A stretch of DNA of 64,000 nt. It comes from Psychrobacillus sp. FSL H8-0483 (lineage in GTDB: Bacteria; Bacillota; Bacilli; Bacillales_A; Planococcaceae). The notes under the pieces were generated by a model. It did not search any database, had not been told where the DNA came from, and was given only the letters and a program-made list of their open reading frames with translations. Where the stretch lies: NCBI RefSeq assembly GCF_038637725.1, contig NZ_CP152052.1:1719501-1783500 (forward strand), written 5' to 3'. Every line of letters begins with the position of its first letter. The first letter of the stretch is position 1. Of the stretch, positions 1-7,965 are shown piece by piece. Made by a program: the position numbers and the translations under genes.

Positions 1-2
1 CA

Positions 3-395
3 AAAACGGGTAAAGCAATGAGAGCTGTTTCACATGATACAGAAGCAGCAAAACTAATGGGCATTAATGTAGATAATACGATTTCTGCAACATTTGCTAT
101 TGGTTCTGCTTTAGCGGGTGCGGCAGGTGTTATTTTTGGAGTGTATTATACAAAGATTGATCCTTTAATGGGTGTTATTCCTGGAGTGAAGGCATTTGTA
201 GCTGCAGTACTTGGAGGTATTGGAATAATACCTGGAGCAATGATAGGTGGATTGGTACTCGGAGTTGTTGAAACGATTGTTAGTGCGTTAGGTTTCTCTT
301 TATGGAGAGACGCTGCGGCATTCGTCATTTTAATATTAATTCTGATTTTTAGACCATCAGGAATCTTTGGAAAAAATACACGAGAGAAAGTGTAG
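3..395 (+). CDS. livH: Branched-chain amino acid ABC transporter permease LivH (5' partial)
   Basis: Only the C-terminal part of this permease is present; the reading frame is open from the first bases of the window and ends at a TAG at 393-395. The visible part contains hydrophobic helices and the family-typical segment GINVDNTISATFAIGS, followed by glycine-rich turns (VLGGIGIIPGAMIGG) and a closing FRPSGIFGK, as in LivH permeases. In the family LivH pairs with LivM to form the membrane channel for leucine, isoleucine and valine import. It sits 11 bp upstream of livM, so the two are clearly co-transcribed. The true start lies outside the window. Confidence 0.9.
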   Translation, partial: KTGKAMRAVSHDTEAAKLMGINVDNTISATFAIGSALAGAAGVIFGVYYTKIDPLMGVIPGVKAFVAAVLGGIGIIPGAMIGGLVLGVVETIVSALGFSLWRDAAAFVILILILIFRPSGIFGKNTREKV

Positions 396-406
396 GTGGT
401 TTAATT

Positions 407-1357
407 ATGAAAAAATCAAAACAATTTTGGTCATTTATAGCCGTAGCTGTTTTAGTTTATGTAATTGTTCAATTCCTTATATTTAATGGAACGTTGAATC
501 AATTTTACTCAAATACGCTAATAGTTATTTCCATTAACATAATTTTAGCAGTAAGCCTACATTTAGTTATTGGTATTACGGGACAATTCTCCATAGGGCA
601 TGCAGGATTTTTAGCTGTAGGTGCATATATTTCGGCAATCGTTACAATGAGGCTAGATCTTCCCTTTGTTGTAGCTATAATCGTTGGAGGTATTGTGGCT
701 GCATTAGCTGGTCTAATTGTCGGTATTCCAAGTTTAAGATTAAAAGGAGATTATTTGGCAATTGCGACTCTCGGTTTTGCAGAGATTATTCGAATTGTAT
801 TCTTAAATATTGACTATGTTGGTGGAGCCGCTGGGATGCAGGTGTCGCATTTAACTACATGGACTTATGTATTTATCTGCTTGGTTATTACTATTTTGGT
901 AATAGTAAACTTTACTAATTCAAGACATGGAATTGCAGCGATTTCTGTCCGTGAAAATGAAATTGCTTCCGATGCAATGGGAATTAACACAACCTACTAT
1001 AAAGTAGTTGCATTTGCCATTGGTTCCTTCTTTGCAGGAGTCGCCGGGGCATTATATGCACATAACTTTTATATCATTCAACCAAGTCAATTTGGTTTTT
1101 TAAAATCATTTGATATATTAATTTTCGTTGTACTTGGAGGACTTGGAAGTTTATCGGGTGCTGTCCTTTCTGCAATATTACTCACTGTTGTTTCGACGTA
1201 TCTTCAAGAATATCCTGAAACACGAATGATTATTTATAGTCTTGTCTTAATACTTGTTATGCTTTATCGTCCAAAAGGACTAATGGGGACGATGGAAATT
1301 ACGGATTATTTCAAACTTTGGAGAACGCCAAAAGGGGGCGGTCAACATGGAAAGTAA
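407..1357 (+). CDS. livM: Branched-chain amino acid ABC transporter permease LivM
   Basis: A 316-residue integral membrane protein with about eight to ten hydrophobic segments. The stretch GQFSIGHAGFLAVGAY at residues 60-74 and RLKGDYLAIATLGFAEIIRI around 111-130 are hallmarks of LivM-type permeases; the second is the cytoplasmic loop that contacts the ATPase subunits. It forms the inner-membrane channel with LivH for import of branched-chain amino acids. The start follows GTAGGTGG with good spacing, and the 3' end overlaps livG by 11 bp, indicating translational coupling. Length is normal for the family. No substrate-binding protein gene is visible; it probably lies upstream of the window. 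Confidence 0.93.
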   Translation: MKKSKQFWSFIAVAVLVYVIVQFLIFNGTLNQFYSNTLIVISINIILAVSLHLVIGITGQFSIGHAGFLAVGAYISAIVTMRLDLPFVVAIIVGGIVAALAGLIVGIPSLRLKGDYLAIATLGFAEIIRIVFLNIDYVGGAAGMQVSHLTTWTYVFICLVITILVIVNFTNSRHGIAAISVRENEIASDAMGINTTYYKVVAFAIGSFFAGVAGALYAHNFYIIQPSQFGFLKSFDILIFVVLGGLGSLSGAVLSAILLTVVSTYLQEYPETRMIIYSLVLILVMLYRPKGLMGTMEITDYFKLWRTPKGGGQHGK

Positions 1358-2135
1358 AGCGTTGTTAGAAGTTAAAAATGCAGGCATTCGTTTTGGTGGT
1401 TTAAAAGCTGTCCAGGATCTAAATATTGTTTTAAATCAAGGAGAGTTAGTTGGGTTAATCGGACCAAATGGTGCAGGGAAAACTACTAGTTTTAACTTAT
1501 TGACTGGTGTTTATCTACCGACAGAAGGAGATATTCTGTTTGATGGAAAACGAATTAATGGTTTACCTCCGTTCAAAGTAACAAGATTAGGAATTAGTAG
1601 GACCTTTCAAAATATACGTTTGTTTAATGAACTTACGGTTTTAGATAATGTAAAAGTTGCGTATCATTCACTTGCAAAACACTCCATCTTGAGTTCTGTT
1701 ATACGTCTTCCTTCTCACTTTAAAGGTGAACAGGAAATGGAGGAAAAGTCCATTGAGTTTCTGAAAATCTTTAAATTAGACAGGTATAAAGATGAACTAG
1801 CAAAAAATTTACCCTACGGTCAGCAACGTAGACTAGAAATTGCTCGTGCACTAGCTGCTGGGCCAAAACTTCTTTTATTAGATGAGCCGGCGGCAGGTAT
1901 GAACCCACAAGAAACAAAGGAATTGATGGATTTAATCGCATTTATTCGTGAAAAGTTTGATCTGACTATTTTACTTATTGAACATGATATGAACTTAGTA
2001 ATGGGTGTTTGTGAAAGAATTTATGTGCTTGACCATGGTCAACTTCTTGCGGAAGGATCACCAGAAGAGATCCGTAACCATCCTAAGGTTATTGAGGCTT
2101 ATTTAGGGGAGGAAGTTCACGATGACAATGCTTAA
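1347..2135 (+). CDS. livG: Branched-chain amino acid ABC transporter ATPase LivG
   Basis: A 262-residue ABC ATPase. Walker A is GPNGAGKTT at residues 39-47, the signature is the LivG-type LPYGQQRRLEIARAL starting near 156 (the usual LSGGQ is replaced, as in other LivG proteins), and Walker B is LLLLDEP at 175-181. In the family LivG and LivF form the nucleotide-binding pair that powers LivHM in the cytoplasmic membrane. The start overlaps the end of livM by 11 bp and follows AAGGGGG, and the 3' end overlaps livF by 14 bp. Nothing is unusual in sequence or length. Confidence 0.93.
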   Translation: MESKALLEVKNAGIRFGGLKAVQDLNIVLNQGELVGLIGPNGAGKTTSFNLLTGVYLPTEGDILFDGKRINGLPPFKVTRLGISRTFQNIRLFNELTVLDNVKVAYHSLAKHSILSSVIRLPSHFKGEQEMEEKSIEFLKIFKLDRYKDELAKNLPYGQQRRLEIARALAAGPKLLLLDEPAAGMNPQETKELMDLIAFIREKFDLTILLIEHDMNLVMGVCERIYVLDHGQLLAEGSPEEIRNHPKVIEAYLGEEVHDDNA

Positions 2136-2835
2136 AGTAGAAAATATAGATGTATATTATGGAAATATTCAGGCGTTACGAGATGTTTCCATTGAAGTAA
2201 ATCAAGGAGAAATTGTAACATTAATTGGTGCAAATGGTGCTGGCAAAAGCACATTACTTAAAACTTTATCCGGATTACTAAAGCCCAAAAATGGGAAAAT
2301 CGAATTTCTCGATAAGTCTATTTCTGGTAAACAAGCTCAGTCAATTGTAAAAGCAGGAATTTCACATGTTCCAGAAGGACGTCGTGTTTTCGCAAATCTT
2401 ACTGTGGAAGAAAACCTAGAATTAGGAGCATTTTTACGTAAAGATAAAGCTGGGATTCATACCGATATGCAAAAGGTATATGATATTTTCCCAAGACTTT
2501 TAGAGCGTAAAAAACAACATTCAGGAACACTTTCTGGTGGTGAGCAGCAAATGCTAGCAATGGGTCGTGCCATTATGGCGAAGCCCAAACTAGTATTATT
2601 AGATGAGCCATCCATGGGTCTTGCTCCATTAATGGTTAAAACTATTTTTCAAGTAATTGAAGATATTAACCGAGAGGGCACAACAGTCTTATTAGTGGAA
2701 CAAAATGCAAATATGGCACTTTCTGTGGCAAATCGGGGATATGTAATTGAAACAGGTAGAGTTGTACTTTCTGGTTCCGCTAAGGAATTACAAAGTAGTG
2801 AGGAAGTAAGGCAAGCATACTTAGGTGGACATTAA
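2122..2835 (+). CDS. livF: Branched-chain amino acid ABC transporter ATPase LivF
   Basis: A 237-residue ABC ATPase with Walker A GANGAGKST at 36-44, the LivF-typical SHVPEGRRVF near 81-90, signature LSGGEQQ at 137-143 and Walker B LVLLDEP at 157-163. It is the second nucleotide-binding subunit of the branched-chain amino acid importer. The start overlaps livG by 14 bp and GGGGAGG lies about 10 bp upstream; the second Met (residue 3) is an alternative start. A strong intrinsic terminator follows immediately, so this is the last gene of the liv operon. Confidence 0.93.
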   Translation: MTMLKVENIDVYYGNIQALRDVSIEVNQGEIVTLIGANGAGKSTLLKTLSGLLKPKNGKIEFLDKSISGKQAQSIVKAGISHVPEGRRVFANLTVEENLELGAFLRKDKAGIHTDMQKVYDIFPRLLERKKQHSGTLSGGEQQMLAMGRAIMAKPKLVLLDEPSMGLAPLMVKTIFQVIEDINREGTTVLLVEQNANMALSVANRGYVIETGRVVLSGSAKELQSSEEVRQAYLGGH

Positions 2836-2839
2836 GTTC

Positions 2840-2884
2840 AAAAGCTTTCATTAAGTTGTAATAACTTAATGAAAGCTTTTTTTA
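2840..2884 (+). terminator. Intrinsic terminator of the liv operon
   Basis: A nearly perfect 17-bp inverted repeat (arms AAAGCTTTCATTAAGTT and AACTTAATGAAAGCTTT around a short loop) is followed by a T-run. It starts 5 bp after the livF stop codon. Confidence 0.9.
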
Positions 2885-2955
2885 ATGATTTCTTACACTT
2901 GCAAACAGAGCAAGTGATCGAAAAATAGACAATATTCATTTATAGAGAGTTAATA

Positions 2956-3206
2956 AAGCTCCCGGAAATCAACTTCGGGAGCCTTCAACATGAATAAGAG
3001 AGTATCTATTCTCACATTATCCAAAACAGCACTATCCTGTTACCTAAAGTTACAGGAGGGCGACGGAAGGACGATAGCCACAGGATTACCGAAAAAGGGG
3101 AGGAGAATCGCGCGGTAATGATGTAGCGAAAGTCCATTCCAAAATCAATCCGGGAACGTCTTAAAATAGTTATTGCAACTATAAGGCGCGAATGCGCTTT
3201 TCTAAA
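2956..3206 (+). repeat. Alpha-family intergenic repeat, copy 1
   Basis: This copy begins with a hairpin (GCTCCCG at 2958-2964, CGGGAGC at 2976-2982). It continues through blocks shared with other sites in the window: CATTATCCAAAACAGCACT, a GGGCGACGGAAGG-type block, GGATTACCGAAAAAGG and GCGGTAATGATGTAGC, and ends in an AATGCGCTTTTCTAAA block. Related copies lie at 3806-4057, at 39375-39455 (left part only) and in two halves at 46421-46510 and 47003-47095. No coding potential is credible: open frames across it have no ribosome binding site and no family resemblance. This copy lacks the long internal hairpin seen in copy 2. Confidence 0.7.
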
Positions 3207-3237
3207 AGAATAAGAAAGTATATAATTTTCCGTTCCA

Positions 3238-3403
3238 GGCGGACGCTTTCCGCGGGGTGAGCGATGAGCCATCACCTAAAAAGTGAGAAATGTGATATTC
3301 CCATAGAGTGTTTAAAAAGGAACGAAGGCTAAGAGCGCCACCTCATGTGGCAACGCCTTCGTGACCAACATCCTGTTGGCCTCCGCTGGAGTAGCCGTCT
3401 TCC
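3238..3403 (+). repeat. Beta-family intergenic repeat, copy 1 (full length)
   Basis: The element begins GGCGGACGCTTTCCGCGGGG and ends CCGCTGGAGTAGCCGTCTTCC, which is an imperfect inverted copy of the left end. Inside are short palindromes GCCACCTCATGTGGC and CCAACATCCTGTTGG within the block AACGCCTTCGTGACC. The internal block recurs closely at 60769-60926 in inverted orientation and, more degenerate, near 46860-46945. The end sequence resembles a GC-rich repeat commonly seen between genes in Bacillaceae genomes (from memory). It is much more GC-rich than its surroundings and carries no gene. Confidence 0.75.
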
Positions 3404-3675
3404 ACTACAATCAAGTAAATGTTTTCAAATCAATCATAAAAGAAAGGATAACTAAAAGATAGGAAGTATATAGTTTTTGAGTGCATAAAGTCACTGGTAC
3501 TTTGAACGATAGTATAATGCAGTGGATTGTATACAAGGTAAGGTAGAGGAGATGTACCTGGTAGCTAGCAAGAATCTTTAAGAAGAGCATTTCTGATAAT
3601 TTTCTTCTACTGGTAAAAGAGTATATGGCAAAAAATAGTTAGCATCTATTACATAGAGGAATACTAGAGCAACCG

Positions 3676-3800
3676 AAATTGCATCTACGGAGTCCCGCAC
3701 GATGCGGGTCAGACAGTCGTTGCGAAATGTTCTTGTATTTTGCGACGAGCTTTGCGCAGGAGCATCATGAAGTCGCGAACATAGACTGTCCTCCTCAGAA
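3676..3800 (+). repeat. Beta-family repeat, copy 2 (degenerate)
   Basis: This is a GC-rich patch containing CGCACGATGCGG, TTGCGACGAGCTTTGCGCAGG and GACTGTCCTCCTCAG. The segment TGCGACGAGCTTTGCGCAGGA is the reverse complement of the core of the 33-bp tandem repeat at 46735-46827, which links it to the 46.6-46.9 kb block. The ends of a complete beta element are not preserved. Confidence 0.45.
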
Positions 3801-3805
3801 GCTTT

Positions 3806-4057
3806 ATGAGTTGGAAAGCATCTATTCACTCATTATCCAAAAAGATCTTAACCTTATTCGTCTTGTTGAAGGAGGGCGACGGACAGACAAACGCCATAAG
3901 ATTACCGAGAAAAGAGAGGCTGGTCGTGACATCAGTCACGATCAGCCTCTCTTAAAAATTAATCGGTAATGATATAGCAATAAGTCTGTCCAAAGACCTC
4001 CTAAAACGATACAAAACAGTTTTTGCACTTATAGGGAACGAATGCTCTTTTCTAAAT
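3806..4057 (+). repeat. Alpha-family intergenic repeat, copy 2, with internal hairpin
   Basis: Blocks occur in the same order as in alpha copy 1: CATTATCCAAAA, GGAGGGCGACGGA, GATTACCGAGAAAA, CGGTAATGATATAGC and AATGCTCTTTTCTAAA. Between the ACCGAGAAA and CGGTAATG blocks it carries a strong hairpin at 3912-3951 (arms AAGAGAGGCTG-TCGTGAC and GTCACGA-CAGCCTCTCTT). A hairpin with the same AGAGAGG outer arm occurs at the same place in the 46.5 kb copy, where it is split. Confidence 0.65.
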
Positions 4058-4158
4058 TGTAATGATAGGTTTTATAAAGAATAAATTCCATTTTTCTATA
4101 GTTCTATTGACATATTTTGTGTTATTATAGACTAATATGCGTTTTTTTTGGAGGTACA

Positions 4159-5703
4159 ATGAAGAAAACACTCAGATTTTGGATACTGACTCTTATTACT
4201 TTTTCAATGATTGCAATTCTCAGTAGTTCTTTATTTTCAAGCTATATTGTTACGAAAAAAAGTTTAATAGAAAATTCATTAAAGCAAAATGAAGTATATT
4301 CTTTAAAGCTTGCGCAGATGTCTGAAGAAGTGTTTGAATCCATGCAAGCAAATTTAGAAGCAAGAAAACCAGATGTGATTAAACATATGGATGACCCAAA
4401 AGAGCTTACCAACATATTAGATCAATTATTAATAAGTGGAAAAAACTTCAACTCCCTTTCTGTTATTGGAAATAATGGGGTAGCTATAGCGACTTCTCCT
4501 AATATAGGGATTGCCGGTAATAAAATCGATTCTGCTGGAGTTCAAGAGGCCCTTTTGAAAAAAGAAAGTATTATTACTACACCATATAAAGCTGTTACAG
4601 GTCGCTTAGTAATTCTAATCTCCACACCTCTTTTTGATGATGCTAATAATTATCTTGGAATGTTAAATGGGACAATTTATTTGCAGGAAGACAACTTCAT
4701 TCAAAATATTTTAGCAGAGCATTTCAGTGAAGATGGTTCTTATGTATTTGTTGTCGATAAAGAAGGTACTTTAATTTATCATCCAGAAAAAGATAGAATT
4801 GGAGAAAGCGTTCAAAAAAATATGGTTGTTCAAAGTTTAATGAAAAAAGAAAGTGGTTCAATTGAGGTATTTAATACACAAGGTGAGCAATTTCTTGCAG
4901 GGTTTACATATATACCTGCTAGTGAGTGGGGCGTTGTATCCCAGACCCCGTATGAAAGCAGTCTCAATCCTTTAAATGGGATTATGTTTAAAATGTTTTT
5001 TTATTCCTTACCGTTTGTATGCTTATTCTTCGTATTAGCATTTTTACTATCTGAGCGATTAGCCTCTCCTTTGAAAAAGTTAGCGTTATTTACATTGGAT
5101 TCTCAAAATGAAGATACGAATCTAGAAAAGCTAAAACTATCGACTTGGTATTTTGAAGCAAAACAACTTACAGAAACAATTGAGAATTATCATAAAAAGC
5201 AGGAAGAAACAGTTGCAGATTTTAAACATCAATCGTTAACGGATCCACTAACAGGTTTGAAAAATAGAAGATATTCTGAATTACTTTTTGCAGATTTATT
5301 GGAACATCATCAATTGTTTTCCGTAATTATGATTGATATCGATCATTTTAAAAGAGTTAATGATGAATTTGGGCATAATGCAGGGGATGAAGTATTAAAG
5401 TTTTTAGCAAACAAAATGCAGTCTACTTCTACTAAAAAGGATGTATGTATAAGACTTGGAGGAGAAGAATTTATTATTATTCTTCCAGGCACGCTTCTAC
5501 AGGATACATATATGCTTGCAGAGAAACTAAGAATAGAAATAGAAACTAGCATTCCACCTACTAAAAAGAAAATAACCATTTCTTCTGGTGTGGCTGAACA
5601 CAAAATAACGAAAGAAAGTTTAAGTGATTTAATGCAACGAGTTGATGAGGCTTTATATTTGGCGAAATCACAAGGAAGAAATAAAACAGTTATTGCTACA
5701 TAA
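4159..5703 (+). CDS. Membrane diguanylate cyclase: Cache-like sensor plus GGDEF
   Basis: A 514-residue protein with an N-terminal membrane helix (about residues 7-27), an extracytoplasmic region of about 240 residues resembling a double Cache sensor (VFVVDKEGTLIYHP near its distal end), a second helix near 280-300 and a C-terminal GGDEF domain. The domain opens with SLTDPLTGLKNRR and has an intact GGEEF at 434-438, so it should make cyclic di-GMP from GTP. The position of the RxxD inhibitory site reads TKKD, so product feedback may be absent. I chose the ATG at 4159 because GGAGG lies five bases upstream; an in-frame ATG at 4117 has no such site. The ligand cannot be predicted. It is transcribed alone and ends at a terminator. 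Confidence 0.88.
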   Translation: MKKTLRFWILTLITFSMIAILSSSLFSSYIVTKKSLIENSLKQNEVYSLKLAQMSEEVFESMQANLEARKPDVIKHMDDPKELTNILDQLLISGKNFNSLSVIGNNGVAIATSPNIGIAGNKIDSAGVQEALLKKESIITTPYKAVTGRLVILISTPLFDDANNYLGMLNGTIYLQEDNFIQNILAEHFSEDGSYVFVVDKEGTLIYHPEKDRIGESVQKNMVVQSLMKKESGSIEVFNTQGEQFLAGFTYIPASEWGVVSQTPYESSLNPLNGIMFKMFFYSLPFVCLFFVLAFLLSERLASPLKKLALFTLDSQNEDTNLEKLKLSTWYFEAKQLTETIENYHKKQEETVADFKHQSLTDPLTGLKNRRYSELLFADLLEHHQLFSVIMIDIDHFKRVNDEFGHNAGDEVLKFLANKMQSTSTKKDVCIRLGGEEFIIILPGTLLQDTYMLAEKLRIEIETSIPPTKKKITISSGVAEHKITKESLSDLMQRVDEALYLAKSQGRNKTVIAT

Positions 5704-5719
5704 ATAGTATAGATTTTAC

Positions 5720-5758
5720 AATGGTTTTAGCATCCTAGCTAAAGCCATTTTTATTTTT
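5720..5758 (+). terminator. Intrinsic terminator after the diguanylate cyclase
   Basis: The arms AATGGTTTTAGC and GCTAAAGCCATT enclose a 6-nt loop and are followed by a T-rich tract. Confidence 0.8.
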
Positions 5759-5770
5759 AAAAAAAGTTGA

Positions 5771-5798
5771 TTGACATTTAAATGAAAATGATTATCAT
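5771..5798 (+). promoter_or_regulatory. Sigma-A promoter of efeOBU
   Basis: TTGACA at 5771-5776 and TATCAT at 5793-5798 are separated by 16 bp. The -10 region lies inside the Fur box, so Fur bound there would block RNA polymerase. Confidence 0.75.
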
Positions 5799-5802
5799 TA
5801 TT
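5784..5802 (+). promoter_or_regulatory. Fur box upstream of efeO
   Basis: The 19-bp site GAAAATGATTATCATTATT matches the classical inverted-repeat Fur box at 17 of 19 positions. It overlaps the -10 of the efe promoter. It indicates iron-repressed expression of the whole operon. Confidence 0.9.
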
Positions 5803-5833
5803 AAAGGAAAGTATAAAAGGAAGAAGGATGAAT

Positions 5834-6685
5834 ATGAAAAAATCAGTGTTAATTTCTTCATTATTAATAACTAGTATTTTAATAACAGGTTGTGGTAATT
5901 CAAATGAACAGGCTACAGATGATAAGGATTCAACTGTACAATCGGTGGACTTAAATAAAGAATTGGAAAATTATAAATCATTTGCCCTTGAACAGATGGA
6001 TTTATTTGTAACTGAAACAGAAAAGTTTGTTGAAGCTGTAAAAGCCGGAGACATCGATAAAGCGAAAGAAATTTATCCAAATGCACGTATGTATTTTGAA
6101 CGTTCAGAACCAATTGCGGAAAGTTTCGGAGATTTAGATCCACGAATTGATGCTAGACTTGCGGATTTAGAAGATGAAGGAAAAACGGAAAAAGAGTGGT
6201 CGGGTTATCATAAGATCGAATACGGGCTTTGGGTAGAAAACACTACTACAGGCTATGAGGGCACTGCAGATCAATTATTAAAGGATGCAAAAGAGCTTCG
6301 TGCACGTGTAGAAACAGTAGATGTTACACCTGATTTAATGATTACTGGTGCAGTAGATTTATTAAATGAAGTATCTACTTCCAAAATTACAGGCGAAGAA
6401 GAAATATATTCACATACAGACTTATACGACTTTAAAGCAAACATCGAAGGTGCCGAAAAAATATTTACAATTTTAGAAGAGAAAATTAAAGAAAAAGATG
6501 CAAACTTAGTGAGTGAATTAGAGGAGAAATTTAAAAATATCAATGCTTTATTAGCAAAATATGAAGATGGCAATGGTGTTTTTGTTTCTTATGAAGAGTT
6601 AACGAATGAAGATACAAAAGTTCTTGCAGAAGCTGTTAATCAATTAGGAGAACCGTTAAGTCAAATGGGGATCATTATGGAGTGA
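5834..6685 (+). CDS. efeO: Iron uptake lipoprotein EfeO/EfeM (M75 peptidase-like)
   Basis: A protein of about 283 residues with a lipoprotein signal peptide: Lys-rich start, hydrophobic core and lipobox ITGC followed by GNSNE. The mature part is an imelysin/M75-type helical domain with the GYHKIE motif (HxxE), which in EfeO proteins contributes to metal binding. It lacks the cupredoxin domain of E. coli EfeO, as Gram-positive homologues do. It is expected to be anchored outside the membrane and to hand iron to EfeU. I prefer the ATG at 5834, since the AAGGAAGAAGG site abuts the alternative ATG at 5828. The gene is first in the Fur-controlled efe operon and ends 5 bp before efeB. Confidence 0.9.
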   Translation: MKKSVLISSLLITSILITGCGNSNEQATDDKDSTVQSVDLNKELENYKSFALEQMDLFVTETEKFVEAVKAGDIDKAKEIYPNARMYFERSEPIAESFGDLDPRIDARLADLEDEGKTEKEWSGYHKIEYGLWVENTTTGYEGTADQLLKDAKELRARVETVDVTPDLMITGAVDLLNEVSTSKITGEEEIYSHTDLYDFKANIEGAEKIFTILEEKIKEKDANLVSELEEKFKNINALLAKYEDGNGVFVSYEELTNEDTKVLAEAVNQLGEPLSQMGIIME

Positions 6686-6690
6686 GATAG

Positions 6691-7965
6691 ATGGACAAAA
6701 TGCAAAAAGACGGTCTGTTCAAACAGAAAATGAATCGAAGACAAATGCTTAAGTTAACCGGAGCTGGGACTGCTGGTGTTCTAATCGGTGCAACGGGTTT
6801 AAGTACCGTAGCGAATTCTTTAGGTTACTCTGTAGTGGAAGACGATCTAACTGCTACTGATAAAGAACTTTTTTACGGGAATCATCAGTCTGGCGTTATT
6901 ACAAACGTACAAAAACATATTTATTTTGCCTCTTTAAATGTCATTGTGACATCCAAAGAAGAGCTGAAAGAATTATTCGAAATGTGGACACCATTAGCTG
7001 TTCGAATGATGAATGGAGAAGAAATTGCAGAGCCAACTAACAATTCTTATTTAGCAACAAAAGACACAGGGGAAGCAGTTGGTCTTTCCGCTTCAAACTT
7101 AACGCTCACATTTGGTGTTGGTCCAACTCTTTTTAAAAATTCAAAACTAGATTTAGCAAACTTAAAACCATCAGAGTTAGAAGTATTACCTCATTTTCCT
7201 AAAGACCAGCTCGATGAAAATTTTTCAAATGGTGATTTGTGTATACAAGCGTGTGCGGACGATCCGCAAGTTGCTTTTCATGCAGTACGAAATCTAATTC
7301 GAGCAGCTTCAGGAAAAGTAACGTTAAAATGGACACAATCTGGGTTTAATTCAATTCCAGTAGAAAAAAATAAAAAACAGACACCAAGAAACTTATTTGC
7401 TTTTAAAGATGGTTCTGGAAATCCTAATGTAAAAGATGAGAAAGAAATGGATGAAGTTGTTTGGGTTCAGTCCAAAGAATCTGTTCCATGGATGACTGGT
7501 GGAACCTATTTAGTAGCAAGAAGAATTCAAATGCATCTAGAAACTTGGGATCGTACAGCATTAGGAGAACAAGAGGCTACTTTTGGACGCCATCGTGATA
7601 GTGGTGCACCATTAGGTAAAAAAGAAGAGTTTGAAGATATGGAGTTAACTCGAAAAGATTCGAATGGAGAACCTATTGTGCCAATAACTTCTCATGTGCA
7701 TTTAGCGAAACAAGTAAAGGATCGCATGTTAAGGAGGTCATATTCTTATTCGAGTGGAATAGACCCAAAAACAGGAGTTTTTGATACTGGACTATTATTT
7801 ATTTCATTTCAAAAGCATCCAAAACAATTCATTAATATTCAGAACAGCTTGGGTAGAATAGATAAATTAAATGAATACATTACCCATCGAGGCAGTGCAA
7901 TTTTCGCTTGCTTCCCTGGTATTCAAAAGGGGAGTTTTATCGGTGAATCACTTTTTAAAGCATAA
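6691..7965 (+). CDS. efeB: Deferrochelatase/DyP-type peroxidase EfeB (Tat substrate)
   Basis: A 424-residue heme protein of the DyP/EfeB family. The N terminus carries a twin-arginine signal, NRRQMLKL at 15-22, followed by a hydrophobic stretch, so it should be exported folded by Tat. The GXXDG heme-pocket motif appears as AFKDG (237-241), with Ala at the first position. ETWDRTALGEQEATFGRHR at 284-302 and SHVHLAK at 334-340, which probably includes the proximal heme histidine, are typical of EfeB. In the family it oxidises ferrous iron or releases iron from heme for EfeU. The start is preceded by GGAG at a distance of 8 bp. The last 23 bp overlap efeU. Confidence 0.92.
   Translation: MDKMQKDGLFKQKMNRRQMLKLTGAGTAGVLIGATGLSTVANSLGYSVVEDDLTATDKELFYGNHQSGVITNVQKHIYFASLNVIVTSKEELKELFEMWTPLAVRMMNGEEIAEPTNNSYLATKDTGEAVGLSASNLTLTFGVGPTLFKNSKLDLANLKPSELEVLPHFPKDQLDENFSNGDLCIQACADDPQVAFHAVRNLIRAASGKVTLKWTQSGFNSIPVEKNKKQTPRNLFAFKDGSGNPNVKDEKEMDEVVWVQSKESVPWMTGGTYLVARRIQMHLETWDRTALGEQEATFGRHRDSGAPLGKKEEFEDMELTRKDSNGEPIVPITSHVHLAKQVKDRMLRRSYSYSSGIDPKTGVFDTGLLFISFQKHPKQFINIQNSLGRIDKLNEYITHRGSAIFACFPGIQKGSFIGESLFKA

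Larger units (their letters stand above)
2885..4158. other. 1.27-kb gene-free repeat mosaic
   Basis: No credible gene lies between livF and the diguanylate cyclase. The stretch is built of alpha copy 1, beta copy 1, about 270 bp of AT-rich sequence (3404-3675) in which I recognise nothing, beta copy 2 and alpha copy 2. The open frames that cross it lack ribosome binding sites and family resemblance. Confidence 0.7.

Noticed and set aside
3012..3275. 87-codon minus-strand frame
   Set aside because: It spans the junction of alpha and beta repeats, has no ribosome binding site, and its N terminus is encoded by the beta end sequence.
4107..4138. TTGACA at 4107 as -35 of the diguanylate cyclase promoter
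   Set aside because: No acceptable -10 hexamer lies 16-18 bp downstream; TATTAT is only 10 bp away.
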